This document shows, one piece after another, positions 30,741 to 37,053 of a stretch of DNA of 62,700 bases. The notes under the pieces were generated by a model. It saw only the letters and a list, made by a program, of their open reading frames with translations. It made no database searches and was not told the DNA's origin. Source of the stretch: a virus; the IMG/VR virus record IMGVR_UViG_3300048625_000103, positions 1-62,700 of that record. One strand, 5' to 3'. The position numbers and the translations under genes were made by a program. How positions within the stretch are numbered: the first letter of the stretch is position 1; every line of letters starts with the position of its first letter.

Positions 30741-31822
30741 GGTGGTCAAGGACGAAAGACAAAGGTACACGCTGGGTGCAGAGCAATGTCTTGGCGACCA
30801 TCGAGAACACAGACCCAAACTGCTATTGGCTTACTACTTACTTGGAGACCGCACTATTACGTGCTGTATGGTATCCAACAACCGTAGCCACGCAGAGCTG
30901 GCACATCAAGCAAATCATCAAAGGCTTTCTGGAGAAAACAGGTGATACTTCTCTCATTGATTTTAAGTTGCACGATTTTGGCGCTCGTGGTGCATCTAGC
31001 TTGGAGTCAGCCGCAATTGGTGGTGCCGCTCACCTCGTTAACTTCATGGGTACTGATACTGTTAGCGGCTTGCTCTACGCTCGTAAGTTTTATGATGCTG
31101 GTATTGCTGGCTTTTCCATCCCCGCTGCTGAGCACAGCACCATAACCAGCTGGGGTCGTGCAGGTGAAGTAGACGCCTATCGCAACATGCTCAAGCAGTT
31201 TGGCCAAGCGGGAAAGATCTTTGCCGTGGTGTCCGACAGTTACGACATCTTCAATGCAGCTGCAAAGCTGTGGGGTGAAGAGCTGAAGGATGAGGTGATT
31301 GCAAGCGGTGCGACATTGGTTATCCGTCCCGACAGTGGCGACCCCGTGGTGATCAACAGGCAGTTGATTGATATCCTTGGCCAGAAGTTTGGCTATACGG
31401 TCAACAGCAAGGGCTTTAAGGTTCTCAACCATGTCCGCATGATCCAAGGTGATGGCGTCAATGAGCTGTCTATCCGTTCCATCCTCGGCGCTTTCATGGC
31501 CGCAGGGTGGAGTGCAGACAACATCGCTTTCGGCATGGGTGGTGCACTGCTGCAACAGCTTGATCGTGATACCCAACGCTTTGCCATGAAGTGCTCGTCC
31601 GCTCAGATCAATGGTGAGTGGGTGCCAGTGCAAAAAGACCCGGTGACAGATTCCGGCAAGAAGTCCAAGGCTGGCCGCGTAACTTTGTACAAGAACCATG
31701 AAGGTGAGTTCTTTTCTGGAGTGGAAGATTGGCCAAATCCTGAGCTAAAAACTGTTTACATGAACGGCGTGATGTTCAATCAAATCACGTTTGAGCAGGT
31801 AAGGAAAAACAGCAACAAATGA
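30686..31822 (+). CDS. nadV: Nicotinamide phosphoribosyltransferase NadV, N-terminally truncated (378 aa)
   Basis: From about residue 34 the chain matches NAMPT/NadV: Asn-Val-Leu-Ala-Thr-Ile-Glu-Asn-Thr-Asp-Pro, Lys-Leu-His-Asp-Phe-Gly-Ala-Arg-Gly, Gly-Thr-Asp-Thr-Val, Pro-Ala-Ala-Glu-His-Ser-Thr (His150 corresponds to the phosphorylated histidine), Arg-Pro-Asp-Ser-Gly (214-218), Gln-Gly-Asp-Gly-Val and Gly-Met-Gly-Gly. The enzyme makes NMN from nicotinamide and PRPP. Normal members have ~460-490 residues; the first ~120, with the conserved Asp-Ser-Tyr-Lys segment whose Tyr completes the partner's active site, are missing and not found upstream. Residues 1-33 look unrelated. No Prs or NadM partner is nearby. 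It may be a degraded gene or a shortened protein; GTG at 30777 is another possible start. Confidence 0.8.
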   Translation: MNESWGNPAQLQYRAHSCWWSRTKDKGTRWVQSNVLATIENTDPNCYWLTTYLETALLRAVWYPTTVATQSWHIKQIIKGFLEKTGDTSLIDFKLHDFGARGASSLESAAIGGAAHLVNFMGTDTVSGLLYARKFYDAGIAGFSIPAAEHSTITSWGRAGEVDAYRNMLKQFGQAGKIFAVVSDSYDIFNAAAKLWGEELKDEVIASGATLVIRPDSGDPVVINRQLIDILGQKFGYTVNSKGFKVLNHVRMIQGDGVNELSIRSILGAFMAAGWSADNIAFGMGGALLQQLDRDTQRFAMKCSSAQINGEWVPVQKDPVTDSGKKSKAGRVTLYKNHEGEFFSGVEDWPNPELKTVYMNGVMFNQITFEQVRKNSNK

Positions 31823-31824
31823 AA

Positions 31825-31848
31825 AGGGGGCTACGGCCCTCTTTTTTA
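31825..31848 (+). terminator. Rho-independent terminator after nadV
   Basis: AGGGGGC, loop TACG, GCCCTCT, then a T run (31842-31847). One G-T pair. It sits 3 nt after the nadV stop. Confidence 0.8.
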
Positions 31849-31876
31849 TTGCGCGCCGGTTCAGGATATGTATAAT
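31849..31876 (+). promoter_or_regulatory. Sigma-70-type promoter for the non-coding RNA region
   Basis: TTGCGC (31849-31854), 16-nt spacer, perfect TATAAT (31871-31876). Expected start of transcription is near 31883. No coding frame with a ribosome site follows for 740 nt. Confidence 0.7.
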
Positions 31877-31882
31877 CCAAAC

Positions 31883-32007
31883 CGTTGCTGTGAAGGGCGA
31901 CAGGATAGATAGGCCGATTACACATGCGTTCCGCCTTATTTAATGACCGAGTATGCAGAGTCATTACGTAAGGCCTTCACCGGAATGCAGTTGTAATCGG
32001 CTTTTTT
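31883..32007 (+). ncRNA. Structured RNA domain 1: long nested hairpin ending in a T6 tract
   Basis: Nested helices are visible: GCCGATTACA (31913) with TGTAATCGGC (ends 32001); GCGTTCCG (31926) with CGGAATGC (ends 31988); GCCTTA with TAAGGC (31969-31974); AATGAC with GTCATT (31960-31965). TTTTTT follows at 32002-32007. Either this is a ~120-nt RNA with its own terminator, or it is the 5' domain of the larger RNA that continues to about 32510. Start is inferred from the promoter at 31849-31876. Confidence 0.7.
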
Positions 32008-32014
32008 GTTTCTG

Positions 32015-32510
32015 TGTGTTTAATGATGGTGAATGCGTAGGCTGATACGCAACTCTGCTTGGGCCGCTACACATTCCGTGTAGCGCGTGACCTATCCCAA
32101 GGTGAGGAACCAAGCTGGGAATCAGCGCCAGCCATCATCATTAAACACATACCGCCCTCCGCAGCTTCCGTACTCCGCACGATAGCAAGCACCTGCATGG
32201 GTGGCGCGGAAGGAAACACCGTCCCAACAAATCGTAATTGGCCCCCTTTTAGTCGAGCCGGGGGGATGCTGCAAATTATGCGAGGCGGCAAGGAAAATGG
32301 GTAAAGCACGTAAGACGTGAGGGGTAAGACAGAGGTGTCAGGGCGTACCTTAAAGCGCCACCCAGATGGAAAGAGCATACGGCAGAAGATCGCGTATTTT
32401 TGTGATCCAACCGAACTTGGTCGAAGGCAGCAGCTTTTGATGGAGAAGCTACTAAGAACCCTTGTAAACAACACGGGGTCATCTGGTGGCGGCTCGACCC
32501 ATGGCGAATC
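32015..32510 (+). ncRNA. Candidate giant ornate structured RNA, domains 2-5
   Basis: About 500 nt with no credible gene on either strand but dense complementarity. Domain 2: a perfect 14-bp helix (TGTGTTTAATGATG at 32015 with its complement ending 32149) encloses hairpins 32035-32050, 32058-32101 (with a perfect 8-bp CGCTACAC/GTGTAGCG arm) and 32114-32132. Domain 3: CCGCC/GGCGG (32152-32288) encloses GCAGC/GCTGC, CTTCCG/CGGAAG, CACC/GGTG and CCCCC/GGGGG. Domain 4: TGGGT/ACCCA (32298-32364) encloses CACG/CGTG, GACA/TGTC and GGCG/CGCC. Domain 5 (32380-32500): CCAA/TTGG, AGCTT/AAGCT and GGGTC/GACCC. Size, location in a phage and multi-domain layout resemble GOLLD- and ROOL-type RNAs; the class is not established here. 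Confidence 0.6.
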
Positions 32511-32532
32511 AAAATCCAATTGCTTTTCACTA

Positions 32533-32561
32533 TTGCACTTAATTGTCGATAGTTATATTTA
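32533..32561 (+). promoter_or_regulatory. Promoter for winged-helix regulator operon
   Basis: TTGCAC (32533-32538), 17-nt spacer, TATTTA (32556-32561); an overlapping TATATT (32554) gives a 15-nt spacer. The gene at 32627 follows with TAAGGAG. Confidence 0.5.
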
Positions 32562-32590
32562 TGTGTAGCGATGTGTAGATATGTGCTTAT
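32561..32590 (+). repeat. Three 10-bp direct repeats, likely operator
   Basis: ATGTGTAGCG, ATGTGTAGAT, ATGTGCTTAT lie head to tail, one helical turn each, at the expected transcription start of the operon that begins with a DNA-binding protein. They look like phased sites for autoregulation. Confidence 0.6.
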
Positions 32591-32626
32591 TGGTGTATTA
32601 TTCGTCCACCAACTAAGGAGTAACAC

Positions 32627-32941
32627 ATGAAACAGTATTTGAAATTCTTGGAATCTGCCGGAGACTTTTCGGTTCCTTTTGACAAGACGGCACAGCAGGT
32701 TCTTGAAGAGATTGCACTGGTAGAGCTTAGTGATCCATTGACCGTTGGAGAGGCCATGAAGATGCTTCATATCGCATCCCCTGCAACCATCCACCGAAAG
32801 CTCACTGACCTTCTTGCTTTTGGTTACATCAACTTTTTCTACAAGGGTAAGAACCGTCGTACAAAGTATCTCGAGCTGACGCCGCGCGGAATTGCGTATT
32901 TCAATACGATGGAACGTTTTATGTTGAAGGTGGCCAAATGA
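32627..32941 (+). CDS. Winged-helix DNA-binding regulator (104 aa)
   Basis: Residues ~20-95 form a MarR/ArsR-like winged helix: helix Thr-Val-Gly-Glu-Ala-Met-Lys-Met-Leu, recognition helix Ser-Pro-Ala-Thr-Ile-His-Arg-Lys-Leu-Thr-Asp-Leu, and a wing Asn-Arg-Arg-Thr-Lys-Tyr-Leu-Glu-Leu-Thr-Pro-Arg-Gly. A strong TAAGGAG lies 7 nt before the start. The three 10-bp repeats upstream suggest it controls its own operon, the long plus-strand early arm. It overlaps the next gene by 4 nt. Confidence 0.8.
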   Translation: MKQYLKFLESAGDFSVPFDKTAQQVLEEIALVELSDPLTVGEAMKMLHIASPATIHRKLTDLLAFGYINFFYKGKNRRTKYLELTPRGIAYFNTMERFMLKVAK

Positions 32942-33330
32942 GCTTAGACCAAGACATTCAACTTCGTTACATTGACGCCCTTGTTGGACACACCATCAAA
33001 GCAGTGATTGAGAACCCAACTGGAAAGCGTCAGGTTGACATTGTTATCGTCACCGATACAGGTTGCTACCTTGCGCTAAGCGCCGAAGGTGGAAGTTACA
33101 GTTACGATGAAGCCCCGACAATCGAAGTGGAGCCATCGTTTTACGGCTCAAGCGACATACCGCTTGGCGAATACCTAAGTGCGTGGGACTCCTTCGAGAA
33201 TGGATTGATTAACAAAGCAACTTATGAGTTGCTGTTGACCAAAGAGCTGGAAGAAAAAGAAGCAGAGAAAAAAGCCAAGGCGGACCGTTTACGCAAACAG
33301 CTGGCAGAACTTGAAGGAGATTCAAAATGA
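32938..33330 (+). CDS. Hypothetical protein with C-terminal coiled coil (130 aa)
   Basis: The N-terminal ~90 residues have a beta-rich pattern (Val-Asp-Ile-Val-Ile-Val-Thr-Asp-Thr-Gly-Cys-Tyr-Leu). The last 40 are a Lys/Glu coiled coil (Lys-Glu-Leu-Glu-Glu-Lys-Glu-Ala-Glu). Overlaps the regulator gene (ATGA) and the next gene by 4 nt. Function unknown. Confidence 0.7.
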   Translation: MSLDQDIQLRYIDALVGHTIKAVIENPTGKRQVDIVIVTDTGCYLALSAEGGSYSYDEAPTIEVEPSFYGSSDIPLGEYLSAWDSFENGLINKATYELLLTKELEEKEAEKKAKADRLRKQLAELEGDSK

Positions 33331-33626
33331 AGACACCACATCCACACGCAGAGTTGATCAAAGCATGGGCCGATGGCGCACAGATAGAGGAGTACAAGGG
33401 AAGTGGCTTATGGATATATTTGTCAAGTCCAACATGGAATGAAGGAACAAGTTATCGCATCAAGCCAGAGCCAAAGCCTGATGTTGTGTACTACGGTGTT
33501 TTTGGTGATATTGGATCGGCAGCTTTAGAAAGTTGTTTTACAAAATTTAATGACGATGATGAAGACGCATTAAAACTCACGTTTGATGGCAAAACTGGCA
33601 AACTGAAATCGGCAGAGGTTCTATGA
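33327..33626 (+). CDS. Conserved phage protein, HAELIKAWADGA type (99 aa)
   Basis: It opens His-Ala-Glu-Leu-Ile-Lys-Ala-Trp-Ala-Asp-Gly-Ala and contains Tyr-Arg-Ile-Lys-Pro-Glu, the two landmarks of a small protein common in phages of Proteobacteria. No activity is known for the family. The C-terminal half is acidic (Asp-Asp-Asp-Glu-Asp). Confidence 0.75.
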   Translation: MKTPHPHAELIKAWADGAQIEEYKGSGLWIYLSSPTWNEGTSYRIKPEPKPDVVYYGVFGDIGSAALESCFTKFNDDDEDALKLTFDGKTGKLKSAEVL

Positions 33627-33886
33627 AACCAGAGCTTACCTTTGAAGAGTTCTGTGCAAAGCCAATGGATTTGGTGATGCACATGAGCGCGGAGAAAGAG
33701 CACTACCTTCACCGTTGCAATCGTGAGATCGGCGTGACGAAGATTGTCATCACGAAGGTAAAGAAGAATGGTGGATTTGGCAAGTCGTATACGGCTTACA
33801 TGCTGGATGACGACAAGCGAAATTTCACGACATCGGATCAGGTGTACGTGGCATACATGGAACAAGTTTGCGGGGTGAAGTCATGA
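33623..33886 (+). CDS. Hypothetical protein (87 aa)
   Basis: An 87-residue alpha/beta protein (Phe-Glu-Glu-Phe-Cys-Ala-Lys-Pro-Met; Val-Ile-Thr-Lys-Val-Lys-Lys-Asn-Gly). ATGA overlaps with both neighbours show tight translational coupling. No family recognised. Confidence 0.7.
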   Translation: MKPELTFEEFCAKPMDLVMHMSAEKEHYLHRCNREIGVTKIVITKVKKNGGFGKSYTAYMLDDDKRNFTTSDQVYVAYMEQVCGVKS

Positions 33887-34014
33887 CAGACCGTGAATTA
33901 TTTTTGAAGGCGCTAAACAACGCCATCGCTTGGCAAAACAGATGTGTTGAGCTATACGAATTGCTTGAGATTTTTTGCATGGACGCAGAAGCCGCCCATG
34001 ACATCAGGGAGTAA
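33883..34014 (+). CDS. 43-aa protein, paralogue of the minus-strand gene at 22493
   Basis: 37 of 43 residues agree with the product of 22493-22624. The downstream junction (GAG, stop, GAC, ATG) is also shared. Two near-identical copies in opposite early arms argue for function or recent exchange. Helical, no motif. Confidence 0.8.
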   Translation: MTDRELFLKALNNAIAWQNRCVELYELLEIFCMDAEAAHDIRE

Positions 34015-34017
34015 GAC

Positions 34018-34389
34018 ATGAGTGTAGGACGTTATTTGCGAGGCGAAGACCGCCACGTTGGAACTGCAAGGGTTTCTAAAATAAAACAACAAAACACAAA
34101 AGATATTTATCCAATGGATACGCCGCTACCTTGTGATGTGAAAGTTGGTCATGTGACTATTCGCAAAGGTGTCGCACTTCGCACATTGGTAATGCGGATG
34201 CAGGTGCTTTATGACATGGCACAACAACGCCCGTCACGAAGTGACATAAAGCCGCTGACGGATGAGGAAATGTATCTGGCAATTCGTCCGCTATACAAGA
34301 CGGACGCCTTGGCAAATGCCGCACTTTCTTTGAGTAAAGATGAGTATCGAGCAATCGAAGCCGCCACGACATTAAGGATTAAGACATGA
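34018..34389 (+). CDS. Modular accessory protein with PLTDEE block (123 aa)
   Basis: The C-terminal half has Ile-Lys-Pro-Leu-Thr-Asp-Glu-Glu-Met and Tyr-Arg-Ala-Ile-Glu-Ala-Ala, the ending found in the modular family members 22628 and 37050. The N-terminal half is basic and unrelated. Starts 3 nt after the previous stop using the shared junction cassette. Function unknown. Confidence 0.7.
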   Translation: MSVGRYLRGEDRHVGTARVSKIKQQNTKDIYPMDTPLPCDVKVGHVTIRKGVALRTLVMRMQVLYDMAQQRPSRSDIKPLTDEEMYLAIRPLYKTDALANAALSLSKDEYRAIEAATTLRIKT

Positions 34390-34787
34390 AGCAAAAAAAG
34401 CCAGTGCAAATGCACCCAATCTTGCGCGCGCAGATTCGTCAAAAGTGGGAATCAGAATCCATCAATGCACTGATCCATGCGCTCACAGGAAACAACAAAG
34501 ACAAGCTGTTGGCCTACGGTTCAATCATGATGTTTGTTGCCAGTGCTTGTGCCGCTTATACAGGCATCAGTGAAGACAGCATCAAGTTCAGAGTGATCCG
34601 TGGAGCCATTAATGCTCTTGATGATTTGAAAGAGCGGCCGTTAATAACATCGGTTGATCGCGGATCTATTTACTCTGGGTTGATTGCATCTCAAGAGCTG
34701 ATCAAAGGTTCGCCAGTTGAGGTTGTCAACGATGCAGCCAACATGTACAAGCTCATGGAGCAGCAGCTTGGGATGACCGCATCATGA
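34386..34787 (+). CDS. Hypothetical helical protein (133 aa)
   Basis: A 133-residue all-helical protein (Ala-Leu-Ile-His-Ala-Leu-Thr-Gly; Met-Met-Phe-Val-Ala-Ser-Ala-Cys-Ala-Ala-Tyr). The hydrophobic stretch is too interrupted for a sure membrane helix. The ribosome site lies in the recurrent ATTAAGGATTAAGACATG junction. No family recognised. Confidence 0.7.
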   Translation: MKQKKPVQMHPILRAQIRQKWESESINALIHALTGNNKDKLLAYGSIMMFVASACAAYTGISEDSIKFRVIRGAINALDDLKERPLITSVDRGSIYSGLIASQELIKGSPVEVVNDAANMYKLMEQQLGMTAS

Positions 34788-34990
34788 GCATTGAGATTGA
34801 TTCGACAGGTGCCGCGGCCGTGGACCAAGACTATTTCTGGAAAGAGATTGAGAGCTGTCCACGAGGGGTGAAGGTCCAACTTCTTAGCTCGGGTGGAGTG
34901 GCCATGTACGGCCAATACAACGGCAAAGACAAGTTTTACACACACTGGGCACCACTGCCAAAAGTAAAAAACAAAGGGGATAAAAAATGA
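34784..34990 (+). CDS. Hypothetical protein (68 aa)
   Basis: A 68-residue beta-type protein (Val-Lys-Val-Gln-Leu-Leu-Ser-Ser-Gly-Gly-Val-Ala-Met-Tyr-Gly) ending in Lys-rich residues. Overlaps neighbours by 4 nt on each side. Confidence 0.65.
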   Translation: MSIEIDSTGAAAVDQDYFWKEIESCPRGVKVQLLSSGGVAMYGQYNGKDKFYTHWAPLPKVKNKGDKK

Positions 34991-35190
34991 TGAGAGAACT
35001 TATGAATCGATTAGCTGGCGTCTTTCGTTTGCCTAGCGCAGACATGATGGCCGTTAAAGAACTTGATGAAGCAAAGCGTTCGCTGTTGCAGATGCAATCG
35101 GCACAGGACTATGCAAAGCGAATGTGCGAGTATCACCAAGATAGATGCAAGCGTTTGAGCGCATACCTTGTTAAAGAGCAGCAGTCATGA
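34987..35190 (+). CDS. Hypothetical coiled-coil protein (67 aa)
   Basis: A 67-residue helical protein. Lys-Arg-Ser-Leu-Leu-Gln-Met-Gln-Ser-Ala-Gln-Asp-Tyr-Ala and Arg-Cys-Lys-Arg-Leu-Ser-Ala-Tyr recall a small conserved phage family. Overlaps neighbours by 4 nt. Confidence 0.65.
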   Translation: MMRELMNRLAGVFRLPSADMMAVKELDEAKRSLLQMQSAQDYAKRMCEYHQDRCKRLSAYLVKEQQS

Positions 35191-35345
35191 CAGCAACGTG
35201 GGCGCTTGTTTACATGCTGTGGACTGGTGGTTGGACCCCTCAGTACGCGGTACCTTTTTCATCTCGTGCGGAGTGCATGCGCAACATTCCAAGCAAAGAA
35301 AAAGTGAACGAGAAATACATCTGCGTACCAATTTCAAAGGATTGA
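35187..35345 (+). CDS. Hypothetical protein (52 aa)
   Basis: A 52-residue protein. The Trp/aromatic N-terminus (Trp-Ala-Leu-Val-Tyr-Met-Leu-Trp-Thr-Gly-Gly-Trp) may be a signal or membrane helix. It then has Ser-Arg-Ala-Glu-Cys and a second Cys near the end, as in small secreted phage proteins. ATGA overlap with the previous gene. Confidence 0.6.
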   Translation: MTATWALVYMLWTGGWTPQYAVPFSSRAECMRNIPSKEKVNEKYICVPISKD

Positions 35346-35349
35346 AATC

Positions 35350-35421
35350 ATGATTGAGATAATGGAAGACCTGTGCGGCTTTGCTGTTGTTTGCTATTTG
35401 TTGGCGGTGTACTTCAGATGA
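35350..35421 (+). CDS. Tiny membrane peptide (23 aa)
   Basis: A 23-residue frame with a hydrophobic core (Phe-Ala-Val-Val-Cys-Tyr-Leu-Leu-Ala-Val). It fits between two small genes and overlaps the next start by 4 nt. The short length keeps confidence low. Confidence 0.4.
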   Translation: MIEIMEDLCGFAVVCYLLAVYFR

Positions 35422-35534
35422 ACGACGAACTCACGTTTCACTTATTCCTTATGGGCACATGTCTTGTTGCTCTTGGGATCATCGTCATTCCAGTGATGGC
35501 TGCAATTGCAATCAAGGCGGCAGATCGTGATTGA
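35418..35534 (+). CDS. Small membrane protein (38 aa)
   Basis: A 38-residue protein. One hydrophobic helix (Leu-Met-Gly-Thr-Cys-Leu-Val-Ala-Leu-Gly-Ile-Ile-Val-Ile-Pro-Val) spans most of it, with a charged end (Lys-Ala-Ala-Asp-Arg-Asp). Tight overlaps on both sides support it. Confidence 0.55.
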   Translation: MNDELTFHLFLMGTCLVALGIIVIPVMAAIAIKAADRD

Positions 35535-35706
35535 GTTTCACAAAATAGCCAATCCAAAACCATTGGTTTCGATTGATCAACATGGCGAGGTTCAAATCTT
35601 TTGGGATGCAGTTGAAGAGTTGGCCAAAGAGTACAAGCCACTTTGTCACAACGAAACAAACACGGCATGGGCGTATGTCTTGATGAAACTGAAAAATGAA
35701 CATTGA
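35527..35706 (+). CDS. Hypothetical protein, GTG start (59 aa)
   Basis: The GTG at 35527 overlaps the end of the previous gene and follows AAGGCGG. An earlier in-frame start would overlap it more. A 59-residue alpha/beta protein (Val-Ser-Ile-Asp-Gln-His-Gly-Glu-Val-Gln-Ile-Phe-Trp). Function unknown. Confidence 0.6.
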   Translation: MIEFHKIANPKPLVSIDQHGEVQIFWDAVEELAKEYKPLCHNETNTAWAYVLMKLKNEH

Positions 35707-35724
35707 CTTAACTTGGAAAATCAA

Positions 35725-35913
35725 ATGACAAAAACAGAAATGACAACACTCTTGCGCAGCGTGGGAGTTAACGAGAACACGATCACCGCGATGGAAAACG
35801 CTTTTGAGATCGGTGTTGAGCAAGGGAGATCTGAGTTTGTGGAAGTTGAAGGCCGCTTCTATTCAGATTCAGGATTTCATACTTATTACGAACGTCAACG
35901 AGGTGAGGAATGA
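35725..35913 (+). CDS. Hypothetical protein (62 aa)
   Basis: A 62-residue protein. The helical N-terminus (Thr-Thr-Leu-Leu-Arg-Ser-Val-Gly-Val) could resemble a helix-turn-helix, followed by an acidic and aromatic C-terminus. TTGGA precedes the ATG. No firm family. Confidence 0.6.
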   Translation: MTKTEMTTLLRSVGVNENTITAMENAFEIGVEQGRSEFVEVEGRFYSDSGFHTYYERQRGEE

Positions 35914-36293
35914 CAAACATTAATGCCTTTCATCCTGATTTTGTGAAGACGCACATGCCTCAGTTCATGAGTGACATCAAGACCAACTCACGTCAAGCGG
36001 GGGCCGGTGCAACGCTTTCAAAGCACGTCACAAAGAAGCGTGAGACAACCCCATCGCACGGAACGGTTTACGGAATGTCAAAGGTCACTCGCGAGTCCAG
36101 CAACCTAACGCCCAACCAACTTCATGAGTTCCCAAAGACCAAGAAGGTGCAGAAGGGGTGGCAGCGCACCAAGGAACGAGAGATGACAATGGAAGAGATC
36201 AAAGAAGATCTGTCGGCCATGCAGCGAGCAAAGATGGCATCAAAAGAATTTCACACGTTAACAAAACCAGTTGCATCAAAGGAAAAGAAATGA
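35910..36293 (+). CDS. Hypothetical basic protein (127 aa)
   Basis: A 127-residue protein, very Lys/Thr-rich and probably disordered, with a short helix near the C-terminus (Met-Thr-Met-Glu-Glu-Ile-Lys-Glu-Asp-Leu). It overlaps the MazG-like gene by 4 nt. The basic charge suggests nucleic-acid contact, which is only an inference. Confidence 0.65.
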   Translation: MTNINAFHPDFVKTHMPQFMSDIKTNSRQAGAGATLSKHVTKKRETTPSHGTVYGMSKVTRESSNLTPNQLHEFPKTKKVQKGWQRTKEREMTMEEIKEDLSAMQRAKMASKEFHTLTKPVASKEKK

Positions 36294-36601
36294 GCACTTA
36301 CAAAGATTTGGAAATGAAGGTTATCCAGTGGGGTGAGGCGCGCGGTATCGTGCAGAACTCAACGCCAGAGGCGCAATGGCATAAGACCAAAGAGGAAGTG
36401 CGTGAGTTGTATGAGGCCATACGAACCAACAACCTAGCCGAAATGAAAGACGCCTATGGGGACATTTTGGTCACGCTGATCATGGGTTGTGCAACGGCCG
36501 ACATTGACCTGACGGAATGCCTTGAGTTGGCATACAACGAGATCAAGGACCGCAAGGGCTACCTCAACAAGGACGGCATCTTCGTGAAAGAAGTGAAATG
36601 A
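36290..36601 (+). CDS. mazG: MazG-like nucleotide pyrophosphohydrolase (103 aa)
   Basis: The metal-binding pattern of the all-alpha MazG/dUTPase superfamily is visible: Lys-Thr-Lys-Glu-Glu-Val-Arg-Glu-Leu-Tyr-Glu followed by Glu-Met-Lys-Asp-Ala-Tyr-Gly-Asp-Ile (Glu-Glu-x-x-Glu ... Glu-x-x-Asp). The family hydrolyses nucleoside triphosphates or (p)ppGpp-type nucleotides, and is frequent in lytic aquatic phages where it is thought to manage host nucleotide signals. The start at 36290 overlaps the upstream stop. Confidence 0.82.
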   Translation: MSTYKDLEMKVIQWGEARGIVQNSTPEAQWHKTKEEVRELYEAIRTNNLAEMKDAYGDILVTLIMGCATADIDLTECLELAYNEIKDRKGYLNKDGIFVKEVK

Positions 36602-36936
36602 AGCTGTCCATTGTCCTGCTTGTGTTGTTCTTGGCGGGGTGCGCTACGGGGCACGATATCCAAGGGTTCACTGCGCTGGATAAGGACAAACGAGTCACTA
36701 ACCGAACGATGGTTGCATGGGTAGTATTGGATGATGTTCATGCTTTCTGCATGGATGATTTGAATATGTCTCAGCCCGTGGGTGCGCAAGCGCTTACGCC
36801 GCGTGGCAAAGTTCTCGCCTGCTCCCGCAACACAGGTAATACCTGCACCATCTTCACTGCAAAAGATACAAGCATGACCTTGCTAGGGCATGAGCTACGA
36901 CACTGCTTTGAAGGTGCATTCCATGACTACAACTGA
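36598..36936 (+). CDS. Lipoprotein with zinc-protease-like HExxH motif (112 aa)
   Basis: Residues 1-15 are a lipoprotein signal with lipobox Leu-Ala-Gly-Cys15, so it should be anchored to an envelope membrane. The C-terminus has His98-Glu-Leu-Arg-His102-Cys-Phe-Glu-Gly-Ala-Phe-His109, a zinc-peptidase helix with a Gly and third His placed almost as in metzincins, one residue longer. The body has two further Cys. No prodomain or known family is recognised. ATGA overlap with mazG. Confidence 0.7.
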   Translation: MKLSIVLLVLFLAGCATGHDIQGFTALDKDKRVTNRTMVAWVVLDDVHAFCMDDLNMSQPVGAQALTPRGKVLACSRNTGNTCTIFTAKDTSMTLLGHELRHCFEGAFHDYN

Positions 36937-36945
36937 GGACTAACC

Positions 36946-37053
36946 ATGTGGCCGTTCCCAACCCAAGACAACCCGCTCAAATCGTGGACACCTAAGCAGG
37001 TGCGTGAGTACGCACAGCAACAACGCAGCAAAGAAGAGGATGCACTGTTATGA
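36946..37053 (+). CDS. 35-aa protein, WPFP...WTPKQ type; paralogue at 42586
   Basis: It starts Met-Trp-Pro-Phe-Pro and contains Trp-Thr-Pro-Lys-Gln-Val-Arg-Glu-Tyr-Ala-Gln-Gln-Gln-Arg. The minus-strand gene at 42586-42687 has the same plan, which supports both as real. The stop overlaps the next start (ATGA). Confidence 0.7.
   Translation: MWPFPTQDNPLKSWTPKQVREYAQQQRSKEEDALL

Noticed and set aside
32040-32110. Hairpin cluster that could be mistaken for a tRNA cloverleaf
   Set aside because: No T-loop GTTCGA-type consensus, no acceptor pairing and no CCA-like end. It fits better as part of the larger RNA.
32067-32519. Long open frame (150 codons) on the minus strand in the non-coding region, and 81 codons on the plus strand at 32059
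   Set aside because: No ribosome sites, composition unlike proteins, and both lie over extensive RNA helices.
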